From Dyella_A ginsengisoli (GTDB taxonomy: Bacteria > Pseudomonadota > Gammaproteobacteria > Xanthomonadales > Rhodanobacteraceae), in contig NZ_JADIKM010000005.1 of the NCBI RefSeq assembly GCF_044904665.1, forward strand, positions 186,001 through 250,000: 64,000 nt of DNA, written 5' to 3'. The notes beneath the pieces were generated by a model. That model searched no databases. It saw nothing but the letters and a program-made list of their open reading frames with translations, and was not told where the DNA came from. This document shows, piece by piece, positions 45,769-55,682 of the stretch (the stretch's first letter is position 1; every line of letters begins with the position of its first letter). Made by a program: the position numbers and the translations under genes.

Positions 45769-45832
45769 AGGGTGAAACGAACGGCTGGTGACAATGCATC
45801 CGCCTTTCGACTCAACAACAAGGGAACGCCCC

Positions 45833-46447
45833 ATGAAAGCATCCGCTCTAGCCCTGACCGCCCTGGCCCTCGCCTTCGGCACCGCGTCGGCCGCCTGTGC
45901 CGCCGATACCTCTCCGTGGGTGCTCCGCGTCGGCGTCCACACGGTCAATCCGAAGTCGAACAACGGCACCCTGGCCGGCATGAAGGCAACCGTCGAAAGC
46001 GACACCACGCCGACCTTCAGCCTCGAGTACATGTTCGACCGCCACTGGGGCGTGGATGTCCTGGCTTCGTTGCCCTTCAAGCACACCGTGCGCCTCGACG
46101 GCGTGTCCGCCGCGACCACCAGGCACCTGCCGCCGACGATCGGCGTGAACTACCACTTCATGCCCGATGCCACGGTGTCCCCGTTCGTCGGCGTCGGCCT
46201 GAACTACACCCGCTTCTTCGAAACCCGTGGCGTCGGTCCGCTGCAGGGAGCGCATGTAAGCATCGCAAACAGTTTCGGCGCAGCCGCGCACGCCGGCCTC
46301 GATCTCCGCATCAACGATCGTTGGCTGGCCACTGCGGATGTACGCTGGATGAGCATCGCCGGTGACGTGAAGGTAAACGGCACCAAGGTCGGCACGGCCA
46401 ACATCGATCCGCTGGCTTACGGCCTGAGCATCGGTTACCGCTTCTAA
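45833..46447 (+). CDS. ompW: OmpW family outer membrane protein
   Basis: A 204-residue outer-membrane eight-stranded barrel with signal peptide MKASALALTALALAFGTASA. OmpW features are PWVLRVGVHTVNP, the mid-region TFSLEYMFDRHWGVDVLASLPF and the aromatic C-terminus GYRF. OmpW channels small hydrophobic compounds, and the family is typically controlled by oxygen. The ATG at 45833 has an AAGGGA ribosome site. It precedes cydA by 43 bp and probably shares its transcript. Confidence 0.92.
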   Translation: MKASALALTALALAFGTASAACAADTSPWVLRVGVHTVNPKSNNGTLAGMKATVESDTTPTFSLEYMFDRHWGVDVLASLPFKHTVRLDGVSAATTRHLPPTIGVNYHFMPDATVSPFVGVGLNYTRFFETRGVGPLQGAHVSIANSFGAAAHAGLDLRINDRWLATADVRWMSIAGDVKVNGTKVGTANIDPLAYGLSIGYRF

Positions 46448-46490
46448 TACCGGAGAGGCGATCACTTTCGTCCACTAGGGAACCAAGGAC

Positions 46491-48098
46491 ATGATCGACA
46501 GCACGGTCGTTGAACTCTCGCGGTGGCAGTTCGCTGTCACCGCGCTCTATCACTATCTGTTCGTTCCGCTCACCCTCGGCTTGAGCTTCTTCATCGCCGC
46601 GGTGGAGACGGTCTATGTCACTACCGGTCGCGCCGTCTACCGCGAGATGGCGGAGTTCTGGAGCAAGTTGTTCGTCATCAACATGGCGCTCGGCATCGCC
46701 ACCGGCCTGACCATGGAGTTCGAGTTCGGCACCAACTGGTCGTTCTATTCGGGCTTCGTCGGTGACATCTTCGGCGCGCCGCTGGCGATCGAGGGCCTGA
46801 TGGCGTTCTTCATGGAGTCCACCTTCGTGGGCCTCATGATCTTCGGCTGGAAGCGGCTGACCAAGGTGCAGCACCTGCTGGTGACGTATCTGGTGGCATT
46901 CGGTACCAACCTGTCGGCGCTGTGGATCCTGATTGCCAACAGCTTCATGCAGAACCCGGTGGGCGCGAAGTTCAACCCGGTCACCATGCGCATGGAGCTG
47001 GCCAGCTTCTCCGATCTGATCTTCAGCCACGACGCGCAGGCGAAGTTCGTGCATACCAGCATCGCCGGCTATGTCACCGCGGCGATCTTCGTCACCGGCA
47101 TCAGTGCCTTCTACATGTACCGCAACCGGCACATGGCGATGGCGCGGCGCTCGTTCCGCATGGCCGCGCTGTTCGGCGTGCTGGCGACCGCCGGCGTGAT
47201 CACCCTGGGCGATGCGCTCGGCTTCATCGGCGGCCAGGCGCAGCCGTCCAAGCTGGCGGCGATGGAGGCGATGTGGGAGACCGCCCCGGCCCCGGCGCCG
47301 TTCAACGTGATCGCCTGGCCAGTGCAGGACGAGAAGCGCAACCGGTTCGAAGTGCAGGTGCCTTACGTGCTGACCCCGCTCCTGACCCACACGATGACCA
47401 AGGAAGTGCCCGGCGTGGACCGCATCCAGGCGGACGCGGCGCGGCGGATCGCCAACGGCATTCCGGCGGTGGCGGCTTTGAAGGTGCTCAGCGGTGACCC
47501 GACCAATGCCGATGCGCTGGCCAGGTTCGACGCGCACCAGTCCGATCTCGGCTACGGCTTCCTGGTCAAGCGCTATGCCGCCGACCAGGACGTGGAGAAG
47601 GCCACCCCGGCGGATATCCAGAAGGCGGCGAACGACGCGGTGCCCAACGTCTTTGCGATGTTCTGGAGCTTCCGCGTGATGGTGGGCCTGGGCCTGCTGA
47701 TGCTCGCCTACTTCGTGCTGGCGGTGATCTATTCGGTGCGCAACGACGTGCAGCACAAGCGCTGGTTCCTGCGGCTGGCGCCATGGATGATCCCGGTGCC
47801 GTTCATCGCCAACGAGTTCGGCTGGCTCACCGCCGAGATCGGTCGTCAGCCCTGGACGGTGTACGGGCTGCTGCCGACCTGGATGTCCGCCTCCAGCCAC
47901 AGCGTCGGCTACATGGTGTTCTCGCTGGTCGGCTTCATTGCCCTCTACACGGTGTTCATCGTGATCGAGATGTTCCTGATGGTGAAGTTCATCAAGAAGG
48001 GTCCGCATGACGCGGATCACCGCCCGGCACCGACGCCGCGCCCCGCCGTGGGCGGTGGCCATGCGTCTGCTGTCGCCATGATGCGCCAGGAGGACTGA
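46491..48098 (+). CDS. cydA: Cytochrome bd ubiquinol oxidase subunit I
   Basis: The quinol-oxidising, haem-bearing subunit of the oxygen-reducing bd oxidase in the inner membrane. The haem ligands are visible as His21 (ALYHYLFVPL), His188 (KFVHTSIAGYV) and Met397 (FRVMVGLGLLML), corresponding to E. coli His19, His186 and Met393. The Q-loop is of the long type (PVQDEKRNRFEVQVPYVL onward). The 535-residue length is usual. It lies in the ompW-cydA-cydB-cydX order; AAGGA gives the ribosome site. Confidence 0.97.
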   Translation: MIDSTVVELSRWQFAVTALYHYLFVPLTLGLSFFIAAVETVYVTTGRAVYREMAEFWSKLFVINMALGIATGLTMEFEFGTNWSFYSGFVGDIFGAPLAIEGLMAFFMESTFVGLMIFGWKRLTKVQHLLVTYLVAFGTNLSALWILIANSFMQNPVGAKFNPVTMRMELASFSDLIFSHDAQAKFVHTSIAGYVTAAIFVTGISAFYMYRNRHMAMARRSFRMAALFGVLATAGVITLGDALGFIGGQAQPSKLAAMEAMWETAPAPAPFNVIAWPVQDEKRNRFEVQVPYVLTPLLTHTMTKEVPGVDRIQADAARRIANGIPAVAALKVLSGDPTNADALARFDAHQSDLGYGFLVKRYAADQDVEKATPADIQKAANDAVPNVFAMFWSFRVMVGLGLLMLAYFVLAVIYSVRNDVQHKRWFLRLAPWMIPVPFIANEFGWLTAEIGRQPWTVYGLLPTWMSASSHSVGYMVFSLVGFIALYTVFIVIEMFLMVKFIKKGPHDADHRPAPTPRPAVGGGHASAVAMMRQED

Positions 48099-48101
48099 GC
48101 G

Positions 48102-49235
48102 ATGGAACTGTATTTCGCATTCAAGGTGCTCTGGTGGCTGCTGCTTGGCGTGCTGCTGATGGGCCTGGCGATCATGGTCGGCATGGACATGGGCGTGGGC
48201 ACGCTGCTGCGCTTCGTGGGGCGTGACGACAACGAACGTCGCGTCTGCCTCAACGCCATCGGCCCGCACTGGGACGGCAACCAGGTGTGGTTCATCCTCG
48301 GCGGTGGGGCGATCTTCGCGGCGTTCCCGCTGATCTATGCCACGGCGTTCTCCGGGCTCTACATCGTGATGCTGCTGCTGTTGTGGACCATGATCGTGCG
48401 CCCGCTCGGCTTCGAATACCGCAGCAAGCTGCAGTCGCCGGCGTGGCGCAATGCTTGGGATTGGGCGCTGCTGGTCAGCGGAGCGGTGCCGATGATCATC
48501 TACGGTGCCGGCATGGGAAACATGCTGCGCGGCGTGCCGTTCCATTTCGACTGGGACCTGCGCTCGTACTACACCGGCAGCTTCGTGGCCTTGCTCAATC
48601 CGTTCGCCGTGCTGTGCGGCCTGCTCTCGCTGTCGCTGTCGATCTACATGGGTGGCGTCATGCTGCTTGGACGCACGGGCGGAGCGATCGCCCCGCGGGC
48701 GCGCAACGCGGCGATGGGCGCGGCGGTGGCGGCGATGGTGCTGTTCACCCTGGGCGGCGTGTGGGTGTCGATGATGCATGGCTTCGTGCTCGATCGCTCG
48801 CCGGCGCCGGGCCTGCCGCAGAACCCGTTGCAGCAGCAGGTGAGCGTGGTGGCCGGCGGCCTGCTGGCCAACTTCCGCGCGCAGCCGCTGCTGTGGGCGA
48901 TTCCCGCGCTGGGCTATGCCGGCATGCTGCTGGGCCTGCTGGCGGTGCGGGCGCGGCGCTCGACGCTGGCCTGGTGGTTGGGTGCGCTGGCGTGGATCGG
49001 CGTGATCGGCACGGTGGGGGCGGCATTGTTCCCGTTCCTGATGCCCTCCAGCACCGAGCCCTCGCAGAGCCTGACCATCTGGAACTCGGTATCCAGCCAG
49101 ACCACGCTGCTGTGGGCGACCGGCTTCGCCGCGGTGTTCGTGCCGCTGGTGATCTGGTACACGAGCTGGGCCTTCTGGGTGATGCGCGGCGAGGTCGATG
49201 CCCGCGCCATCGAACACGACGACCACGCCTACTGA
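48102..49235 (+). CDS. cydB: Cytochrome bd ubiquinol oxidase subunit II
   Basis: The 377-residue partner of CydA, with eight to nine hydrophobic helices and the family segment RRVCLNAIGPHWDGNQVWFILGGGAIFAAFP. It starts only 3 bp after cydA, with its ribosome site GGAGGA inside the end of cydA. It completes the two large subunits of the high-affinity terminal oxidase. Confidence 0.97.
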   Translation: MELYFAFKVLWWLLLGVLLMGLAIMVGMDMGVGTLLRFVGRDDNERRVCLNAIGPHWDGNQVWFILGGGAIFAAFPLIYATAFSGLYIVMLLLLWTMIVRPLGFEYRSKLQSPAWRNAWDWALLVSGAVPMIIYGAGMGNMLRGVPFHFDWDLRSYYTGSFVALLNPFAVLCGLLSLSLSIYMGGVMLLGRTGGAIAPRARNAAMGAAVAAMVLFTLGGVWVSMMHGFVLDRSPAPGLPQNPLQQQVSVVAGGLLANFRAQPLLWAIPALGYAGMLLGLLAVRARRSTLAWWLGALAWIGVIGTVGAALFPFLMPSSTEPSQSLTIWNSVSSQTTLLWATGFAAVFVPLVIWYTSWAFWVMRGEVDARAIEHDDHAY

Positions 49236-49245
49236 GGGGCTCGCC

Positions 49246-49449
49246 ATGAAGACTTTTCTGCAATTCCTGATCTACATGCTGCTGGCGGTCGTGGCCATCG
49301 TGATGGGGGTGATCCTGGGCGATTACGGCTCGTGGTATTTCGCCTGGTTCGTGGGCACGGCGATGATCGTGCTGGTGGCCGCCGCCGGCGGCGCCTGGAT
49401 GGACGCGCACGACGAGACGCCCGAAGGGGACGGCAGCGCCGCCCGCTGA
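49246..49449 (+). CDS. CydX-like small bd oxidase subunit with extra helix
   Basis: A 67-residue membrane protein just after cydB. Its second half, GSWYFAWFVGTAMIVLV, resembles the one-helix CydX subunit (WYFAW signature) that stabilises cytochrome bd in E. coli. The first half, KTFLQFLIYMLLAVVAIVMG, is an additional transmembrane helix absent from E. coli CydX. The tail is acidic (DAHDETPEGDG). A GAGGGG ribosome site supports the ATG at 49246. It ends the rightward operon before a terminator. Confidence 0.75.
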   Translation: MKTFLQFLIYMLLAVVAIVMGVILGDYGSWYFAWFVGTAMIVLVAAAGGAWMDAHDETPEGDGSAAR

Positions 49450-49474
49450 GGGGAGAGTTGTCGGGGGAGGGACG

Positions 49475-49505
49475 AGGGGACCGGCAACGGTCCCCTTCGT
49501 TTTTG
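49475..49505 (+). terminator. Terminator after the cydABX genes
   Basis: Stem AGGGGACCG / CGGTCCCCT (49475-49483 and 49488-49496) with a GCAA tetraloop followed by TCGTTTTTGT. It lies between convergent cydX and cydC. Confidence 0.9.
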
Positions 49506-51266
49506 TCAGCCCAGCAGATCCTGCAGCGCCCGGTACGGACCGTCGGTGGCGGCCAGCGCAGCCGGACTGCCCCGCTGCACGATGCGCCCGGCGTCCAGCA
49601 CCGCGACCTCGTCGACGAGACCGGCGAGCGGGCCGAGCTGGTGGGTGATCAGCAGCACGGTACGGCCGGCCATCGCGCTGGCCAGCGAGTCGTACAGCGC
49701 GCCGGCGGTGGCGGCATCGAGCCCTTCGGTCGGTTCGTCCAGCAGCAGGATCGGCGCATCCTTGAGCAGTGCGCGGGCGATCGCGAGGCGACGCGCCTGG
49801 CCTCCGGAAAGCCGCGTGCCGGCCTCGCCGAGCGGGGTGTGGTAACCGTCGGGCAGGGCCTCGATCACCTCATGCACGCGGGCCGCGCGGCAGGCCGCCT
49901 CGATGCTGGCGGCATCGGCATCGGGTCTGGCCAGCAGCAGGTTGTCCAGCACGCTGCCGTTGAACAGGTAGGCGTCCTGCGAGACCACCGCGATGTGGCC
50001 GCGTGCGTCGTCCGGCGCATAGGCGGAGAGTGGATGGCCACCGAGCAGGATCCGGCCTTCCTGGCAGTCCCAGAAGCGGGCCAGTAACTGCAGCACGCTG
50101 CTCTTGCCGGCACCGCTGGCGCCGACCAGGGCGGTGCGCGAGCCGGAGGCGAGCGTGAGGTCGAACCCGTCCAGCACCCACGGCTGCGACGCGTCGTAAC
50201 GGAAGCGCACGCCATCGAACACCACGCCCGCGTCGACCGGAGTCGGCGACTCGCCCGGCGGCGAGCCGACGGCAGGTTCGGCGTCGACTATCGCAAAGAT
50301 GCGCCGCGCCGCGGCCAGCTGCTCGCCGAGCATCTGGAAGGCCAGCGGCAGCGGCATCACCGCCTCGAAGGCCGCCATCGCGAACAGCGCCAGCATCGCC
50401 AGTTGCGCCGGGGCGATTGTGCCCTGCGCAACGGCGGGAGCGACCGCGATCACCGCCCACCACAGGGCGAGGTTGGCGCACAGGCCGACGGCACCGCCGG
50501 CCAGGCCGGAGAGCCCGCTCAGATGGCGCTGGTCGTCGAGCAGGGCCTCGGATTGTTGCTGCACCCTGGCATGCCAGCGCGCCTGTGCGCCGTAGACGCG
50601 CAGTTCGGCGTCGCCACCCAGCGCGTCGGCCACGGTATTGCGCAGGATCGTGCGTGCCTGCACCACGCGGGCGCCGGCGGCCGCACCGCGCCGCTGCAGC
50701 CAGCGCGGCAGCCATACGCCGGCCGCGGCCAGCAGCAGGGCGGTGCCCAGGGCCACCGGCACGCTGAAGATCGCCATCACCGCGACGACCGCCACGCTGG
50801 CGAGCGCCGCGACCACCACCGGCACGAACAGGCGCAGGTAGAGCTGGTTGAGCGTGTCGATGTCGGCCTGGATGCGCGACAGCAGGTCGGTCGCGCGTAG
50901 CGCCTGCAGCCGGGCGGGAGCCAGCGGCTCGAGGCGTTCGTAGAACCACACGCGCAACTGGGCGAGCAGGCGGAAGGTGGCCTCGTGGGTGATCAGCCGT
51001 TCCAGGTATCTGCCGCCGGTGCGGGTGAGCGCGAACGCTCGGATCAGCGCCGCCGGCGTGAAATAGTTGAACGTGATCCCCGCAACCCCGGCCAGCGCCA
51101 TCGACGCGATGAAGTGCCCCGATACCGCCAGCAGGCCGACGTTGGCGAGCTGGGCGGCGAGGGCGAGCAGCGCGCCGGCGAGCATCCAGCCGACGTAGGG
51201 CTGGAACAGCGCCCACAGGCGAAGCAGGTCCGCCCGGGATTGTGCGGACAAGTCGCGTCGCTTCAT
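49506..51266 (-). CDS. cydC: Thiol reductant ABC exporter subunit CydC
   Basis: CydC is half of the CydDC ABC transporter that exports glutathione and cysteine and is needed for bd oxidase assembly. The 586-residue product has an N-terminal six-helix transmembrane domain and a C-terminal ATPase with Walker A GASGAGKSS, signature RLSGGQARRLAIARAL and Walker B LLLDEPTEGLD. Its start overlaps the cydD stop by four bases. It faces the cydABX operon. Confidence 0.95.
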   Translation of the reverse strand: MKRRDLSAQSRADLLRLWALFQPYVGWMLAGALLALAAQLANVGLLAVSGHFIASMALAGVAGITFNYFTPAALIRAFALTRTGGRYLERLITHEATFRLLAQLRVWFYERLEPLAPARLQALRATDLLSRIQADIDTLNQLYLRLFVPVVVAALASVAVVAVMAIFSVPVALGTALLLAAAGVWLPRWLQRRGAAAGARVVQARTILRNTVADALGGDAELRVYGAQARWHARVQQQSEALLDDQRHLSGLSGLAGGAVGLCANLALWWAVIAVAPAVAQGTIAPAQLAMLALFAMAAFEAVMPLPLAFQMLGEQLAAARRIFAIVDAEPAVGSPPGESPTPVDAGVVFDGVRFRYDASQPWVLDGFDLTLASGSRTALVGASGAGKSSVLQLLARFWDCQEGRILLGGHPLSAYAPDDARGHIAVVSQDAYLFNGSVLDNLLLARPDADAASIEAACRAARVHEVIEALPDGYHTPLGEAGTRLSGGQARRLAIARALLKDAPILLLDEPTEGLDAATAGALYDSLASAMAGRTVLLITHQLGPLAGLVDEVAVLDAGRIVQRGSPAALAATDGPYRALQDLLG

Positions 51267-53056
51267 GCGGCCACCTGTGTGGCGGCAAGCAAGCGGGCGA
51301 ACGGTCCGGAGCCGGTGCGCAGCTGCGCGACCGGGCCCTGCTCGACCACGCGGCCGCCCTCCATCACCACCACATGATCGGCGAGGGCCAGTGCGTGCAG
51401 TCGATGGGTCACCAGCAGCACGGTGCGGCCGCGGGCGATCCGCGCCAGCGCGGCGAGCATCTCGCGCTGGCTGTGTGCGTCCAGGTGGGCGGTCGGTTCG
51501 TCCAGCAGCAGCACCGGGGCATCCTTGAGCAGGGCCCGCGCCAGTGCCAGGCGCTGGATCTGGCCACCGGAGAGCCCGACGCCACGTTCGCCCAGCGGGG
51601 TGTCGTAGCCCTGCGGCAGGGCATCGATGAACGCATCGGCGCCCACCGCGCGCGCCGCCTGGCGCAGCGTATCGAGGTTGGCGTCAGGGCGACCCAGGCG
51701 CAGGTTGTCGGCGATGCTGCCCTCGAACACATGCGCGCGCTGCGGCACCCAGGCCACGCGTGCCAGCCAGGCGTCCTCGTCGATCTGGGCGAGGTCGGTG
51801 TCGTCGAGCCGGATCGTCCCCGCGCCCGGGGTCATGAAGCCGAGCAGCAGATGGAGCAGGGTGCTCTTGCCCGCGCCGCTGGTGCCGACCACGGCGGTGA
51901 CGCGCCCGGCCGGAGCGGTGAAGGTGCAGCGGTCCAGCGCGACGGTGCCATCGGCATACGTGAAGCCCAGCCCGTGCAGGGTCAGCGCCGGCGGCGCAGC
52001 GGGAGCCGGTGCGCTGCCGGTGCGAACGGCGGGTGCCGGCTCGGCGAGGATCTGCACCATGCGCTCGGCCGCGCCGATCGCCTCCATGCGCAGGTGATAG
52101 ACCGTGCCCATGTTGCGCAGCGGAGCGAAGAACTCCGGCGCCAGCAGCAGCGCGAACAGGCCCGGCAGGAACGCCAGCTCACCCCACATCAGCCGGAAGC
52201 CCACCAGCACCGCCACCACCGCGATGCTGACGGTGGCCAGGAACTCCAGCACCACCGAGGACAGGAACGCCACCCGCAGCACCTGCATGGTGCTGCGCCG
52301 ATAATCGTCCGACACCCTGGCGACCACCTCCGCCTCACGCCGGCTGGCGCCGAGCAGCTTGAGCGTGGTCAGGCCCTGCAGCGTGTCCAGGAAACGCGCA
52401 CTGAGAAAGGCGAGCACGCGCCACTGCTTCTGGTTCAGCTCCTCGGTGCCCTTGCCGATCATCCACATGAACAGCGGAATCAACGGCGCGCTGACCAGCA
52501 TGACCAGCGCCGACACCCAGTCGGCCGGCAACACCGCCACCAGGATTACCAGCGGCACCAGCGCGGTCATGCGCATCGTCGGCAGGTAGCGCGCGTAGTA
52601 GCCCTCCAGCGCTTCCACGCCGCCGACCACGCTGTTCACCAGGTCGCCACGTGCCTGCCCTTGCAGCCATGCCGGGCCAAGCCGCTGCAGATGGGCCATC
52701 AGGTCGGCGCGCATCGTGCGGCGCACCGTGGCACCTGCCTGGAACGCGACGCGTTCGGCGGCGCGGGCCAGCGCGAAGCGCGCCGCGAAAACCGCCGGCA
52801 GCGCGACCAGCGCCGGCCACATCCGGTGCAACGGCACGCGATGCATCACCCCGGCGTCGATCGCCCACGCGACGAGCCACGCCTGCGCCACCAGCAGCAC
52901 GCCGTTGACCAGGCCGAGCAGCATCGATCGCCGCAGCTGCGCCCGCACCCGCGGCCGGAAGCGCTTGAGCCAGGTTTCGGGACTCGGCAGATCGGAGGCG
53001 GCAGGCACGCGGCGGGCACCATCGGCAGCGGGAGCGGGAAGCGTCGCGCCGGGCAC
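51263..53056 (-). CDS. cydD: Thiol reductant ABC exporter subunit CydD
   Basis: The partner half-transporter of CydC. The ATPase has Walker A GTSGAGKST, signature GLSGGQIQRLALARAL and Walker B LLLDEPTAHLD, after an N-terminal membrane domain (RSMLLGLVNGVLLVAQAWLV). The start is uncertain: a GTG at 53056 gives 597 residues and a GTG at 53008 would give 581; longer readings run into the ATPase gene upstream. The ATPase stop lies 32 bp before, so cydDC is probably cotranscribed with it. Confidence 0.92.
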   Translation of the reverse strand: MPGATLPAPAADGARRVPAASDLPSPETWLKRFRPRVRAQLRRSMLLGLVNGVLLVAQAWLVAWAIDAGVMHRVPLHRMWPALVALPAVFAARFALARAAERVAFQAGATVRRTMRADLMAHLQRLGPAWLQGQARGDLVNSVVGGVEALEGYYARYLPTMRMTALVPLVILVAVLPADWVSALVMLVSAPLIPLFMWMIGKGTEELNQKQWRVLAFLSARFLDTLQGLTTLKLLGASRREAEVVARVSDDYRRSTMQVLRVAFLSSVVLEFLATVSIAVVAVLVGFRLMWGELAFLPGLFALLLAPEFFAPLRNMGTVYHLRMEAIGAAERMVQILAEPAPAVRTGSAPAPAAPPALTLHGLGFTYADGTVALDRCTFTAPAGRVTAVVGTSGAGKSTLLHLLLGFMTPGAGTIRLDDTDLAQIDEDAWLARVAWVPQRAHVFEGSIADNLRLGRPDANLDTLRQAARAVGADAFIDALPQGYDTPLGERGVGLSGGQIQRLALARALLKDAPVLLLDEPTAHLDAHSQREMLAALARIARGRTVLLVTHRLHALALADHVVVMEGGRVVEQGPVAQLRTGSGPFARLLAATQVAA

Positions 53057-53088
53057 GCGAGCCGCCGCAGGATAGCAGTGCCGGTTGC

Positions 53089-55614
53089 TCAGCCGGTGCG
53101 GCGCGCGGGCGTGGGGTCGTGCCGCCAGAGGCGCCGCATGATCGCCAGCCACGCGATCGATGCGACCAGCATCGTGGCGATTGCCAGCACGGTCCGCCCG
53201 TCCGGCACCGCCAGCCCCATGACCCGGCGCAGGAACGGCACGGCGATCACCGTCGTCAGCATCACCAGCACCGCGACCAGCATGCGGCCCACCCACGGAT
53301 TGCGCGCGGCGCCGGGCGCTCCCTGGCGATTGGTCAGGGTGAGCGCGAACACGCCGCCGACCAGCGCGGCAAAGACCGCCGTCCGCGCCCGCGCTATGTC
53401 ATCGCCGTGGGCGAGCAGCAGGCCATAGCCGGCGAGCAGCACCGACGCCACGCCGGCTCCCTGCAGCACGCCGCGGGCGAGGTTGCGCCAAGCGAACGGC
53501 GATGCCCCCGGCGCGCGTGGCGGTTGCCGCATGATCTCGTCCGACGCGGGCTCGGCCTCGAACACCACCGAGCAGGCCGGATCGATCAGCAGCTCGAGCA
53601 GCATGATGTTCACCGGCATCATCACCAGCGGCCAGTGCGCCAGCGTGGGCACCAGCGCCAGCGCGATCACCGGCACATGCACGGCGAACACGAAGCGGGT
53701 GGCCAGGGTGATGTTGGCGTAGATGCGCCGGCCCTGGCGGATCGCCGCCACGATGCTGGCGAAGCTGTCGTCCAGCAGCACCAGCGCGGCGGCCTCGCGC
53801 GCCACGTCGGTGCCGCGCTCGCCCATCGCGATGCCCACATCGGCGGCCTTGAGCGCCGGGGCATCGTTGACGCCGTCGCCGGTCATCGCCACCACGCGGT
53901 CGCCGTGGCGCAGCTGCTGCACCAACCGCAGCTTCTGCACCGGCTGCACGCGCGCGCACACGTCGACGGTATCGAGCCGTGTGCGCAGGGCATGGTCGTC
54001 CAGCGCGTCGATCTCCGCACCGGTGAGCACCTGCGGGTGCTCGCCCAGGCCGACCATTCGTGCGATCGCCTGCGCCGTGGCCGGGTGGTCGCCGGTGAGC
54101 ATGATCACGCGCACGCCGGCGGCGCGGCATTCGGCCAGCGCGGCAGGCACCTCCGGCCGCGGCGGATCGATCAACCCGACCAGGCCGAGGAAGGTGAAGC
54201 TGAAGTCGTGCTGGCTGGCCGGCCACGCGCCGCCCTGCCAGGTGCCGCGCGCCACGCCCAGCACGCGCAGGCCGCGCTCGGCCATGGCCTGCACCTGCGC
54301 ATGGATTGCTGCGCGCGCCGATTGGGGCAGATGGCACAGGTCCGCCACCGCCTCGGGCGCGCCCTTGGTGGCGAGCAGGTGGCAGTCCGGCGCGCCGTGC
54401 GGGTAGACGCGCGTCATGGCGAGAATGTCGGGCGAGAGACCGTATTCGGTTTCCGGCTGCAGTTCGGCGTGCAGGTGTTCGGTGCCGCGCAGCCAGCGCT
54501 GGCCGGTGTCCTGGATCGCCTTCTCCATCGGGTCGAACGGATCGGCGGGCGTGGCCAGCACCGCGAACTCGAGCAGGGCGTGAAAGTGTTCGGGCAGCGT
54601 CGGTGCTTCCATCGCGGCGAAGTGTTCGCCGTCCACGGCCAACTCGGCCACGCGCATGCGGTTCTGGGTGAGCGTGCCGGTCTTGTCCACCGCCAGCACG
54701 GAGATGGCGCCGAGGGTTTCCACCGCATCCATGCGCCGGGTGAGCACCTTGTGCCGGGCGATGCGCCACGCGCCGAGCGCGAGGAACACGGTGAGGATCA
54801 CCGGGATCTCCTCCGGCAGGATCGCCATGCTCAGCGCCACGCCGGCGAGCACGCTTTCCAGCAGGCCGTGGCGGTCCCACAGCCACGCGAGCAAGAAGTA
54901 CGAGACGGCCAGCGCCAGCCCGCCGACGGTGAGCTGGCGGATCAGCCGGCGCGACGCCCGCTGCAGGCCCGAGACCGCCTCGCGGGTGCCGGCCAGCGAC
55001 TGGCCGATCGCCCCGAAGGCGGTGGTTGCGCCGGTGGCGAAGACTTCCGCCACGCCCACGCCGCGGGTCACCACCGTGCTGGCGGACAGCGTGCCGGCGG
55101 CTTCGCCGGGTAACTTGCTGACCGGCACCGGCTCGCCGGTGAGCAGCGACTCGTCCACGTCGAGCTGGCCGTCGAGCAGGTGCGCGTCGGCGGCTATGCG
55201 ATCGCCTTCGTGCAGCACCAGCAGGTCGCCGACGACCACTTCCACGCCCGGCACGCGCAGCTCCGCGCCATCGCGGATCACCAGCGCGCGCGGTGCGGAC
55301 AGCTCGCGCAACGCTTCCAGCGCGCGCTGCGTCTTGCGCTGCTGCGCCAGCGTGATGCCGATGACGAAGATTACCGAGGCCAGCAGGAACATCGCCTCGG
55401 CGCGGTCACCCAAGGCCAGGTAGATGCCGCCGGCCACCAACAGCATCAGGAACATCGGCTCGGCCAGCACGCCGAGCGCGATACGCCACAGTGATTTGCG
55501 TTCGCCGCCAGGCAGCACGTTCAGGCCCTGCGCGGCGAGGCGTCGCGCGGCCTCGTCGCGGCTCAGGCCAGGTCGCGTGGTGGTCGCTGTCGCGCCCGAC
55601 GAGGGTGACGGCAT
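53089..55614 (-). CDS. P2-type cation-transporting ATPase
   Basis: An 841-residue P-type ATPase of the Ca2+/Mg2+-like P2 group. It shows the actuator loop LLTGEPVPVSK, the membrane motif ILPEEIPVILT in M4, the phosphorylation site DKTGTLTQN, and the hinge MTGDGVNDAPALKAADVG. No heavy-metal-binding N-terminal domain is present, and M4 is PEEIP instead of the CPx motif, so copper or zinc export is unlikely. The ion is not certain; calcium is most likely. It follows a Usp gene by 68 bp, in the direction of cydDC. Confidence 0.92.
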   Translation of the reverse strand: MPSPSSGATATTTRPGLSRDEAARRLAAQGLNVLPGGERKSLWRIALGVLAEPMFLMLLVAGGIYLALGDRAEAMFLLASVIFVIGITLAQQRKTQRALEALRELSAPRALVIRDGAELRVPGVEVVVGDLLVLHEGDRIAADAHLLDGQLDVDESLLTGEPVPVSKLPGEAAGTLSASTVVTRGVGVAEVFATGATTAFGAIGQSLAGTREAVSGLQRASRRLIRQLTVGGLALAVSYFLLAWLWDRHGLLESVLAGVALSMAILPEEIPVILTVFLALGAWRIARHKVLTRRMDAVETLGAISVLAVDKTGTLTQNRMRVAELAVDGEHFAAMEAPTLPEHFHALLEFAVLATPADPFDPMEKAIQDTGQRWLRGTEHLHAELQPETEYGLSPDILAMTRVYPHGAPDCHLLATKGAPEAVADLCHLPQSARAAIHAQVQAMAERGLRVLGVARGTWQGGAWPASQHDFSFTFLGLVGLIDPPRPEVPAALAECRAAGVRVIMLTGDHPATAQAIARMVGLGEHPQVLTGAEIDALDDHALRTRLDTVDVCARVQPVQKLRLVQQLRHGDRVVAMTGDGVNDAPALKAADVGIAMGERGTDVAREAAALVLLDDSFASIVAAIRQGRRIYANITLATRFVFAVHVPVIALALVPTLAHWPLVMMPVNIMLLELLIDPACSVVFEAEPASDEIMRQPPRAPGASPFAWRNLARGVLQGAGVASVLLAGYGLLLAHGDDIARARTAVFAALVGGVFALTLTNRQGAPGAARNPWVGRMLVAVLVMLTTVIAVPFLRRVMGLAVPDGRTVLAIATMLVASIAWLAIMRRLWRHDPTPARRTG

Positions 55615-55682
55615 GCCCGGCTCCGTGCATATCGCGCCGGCCCGCTGCCGGCACGCATGGGCGCATCATCCACCCGCGTCGC

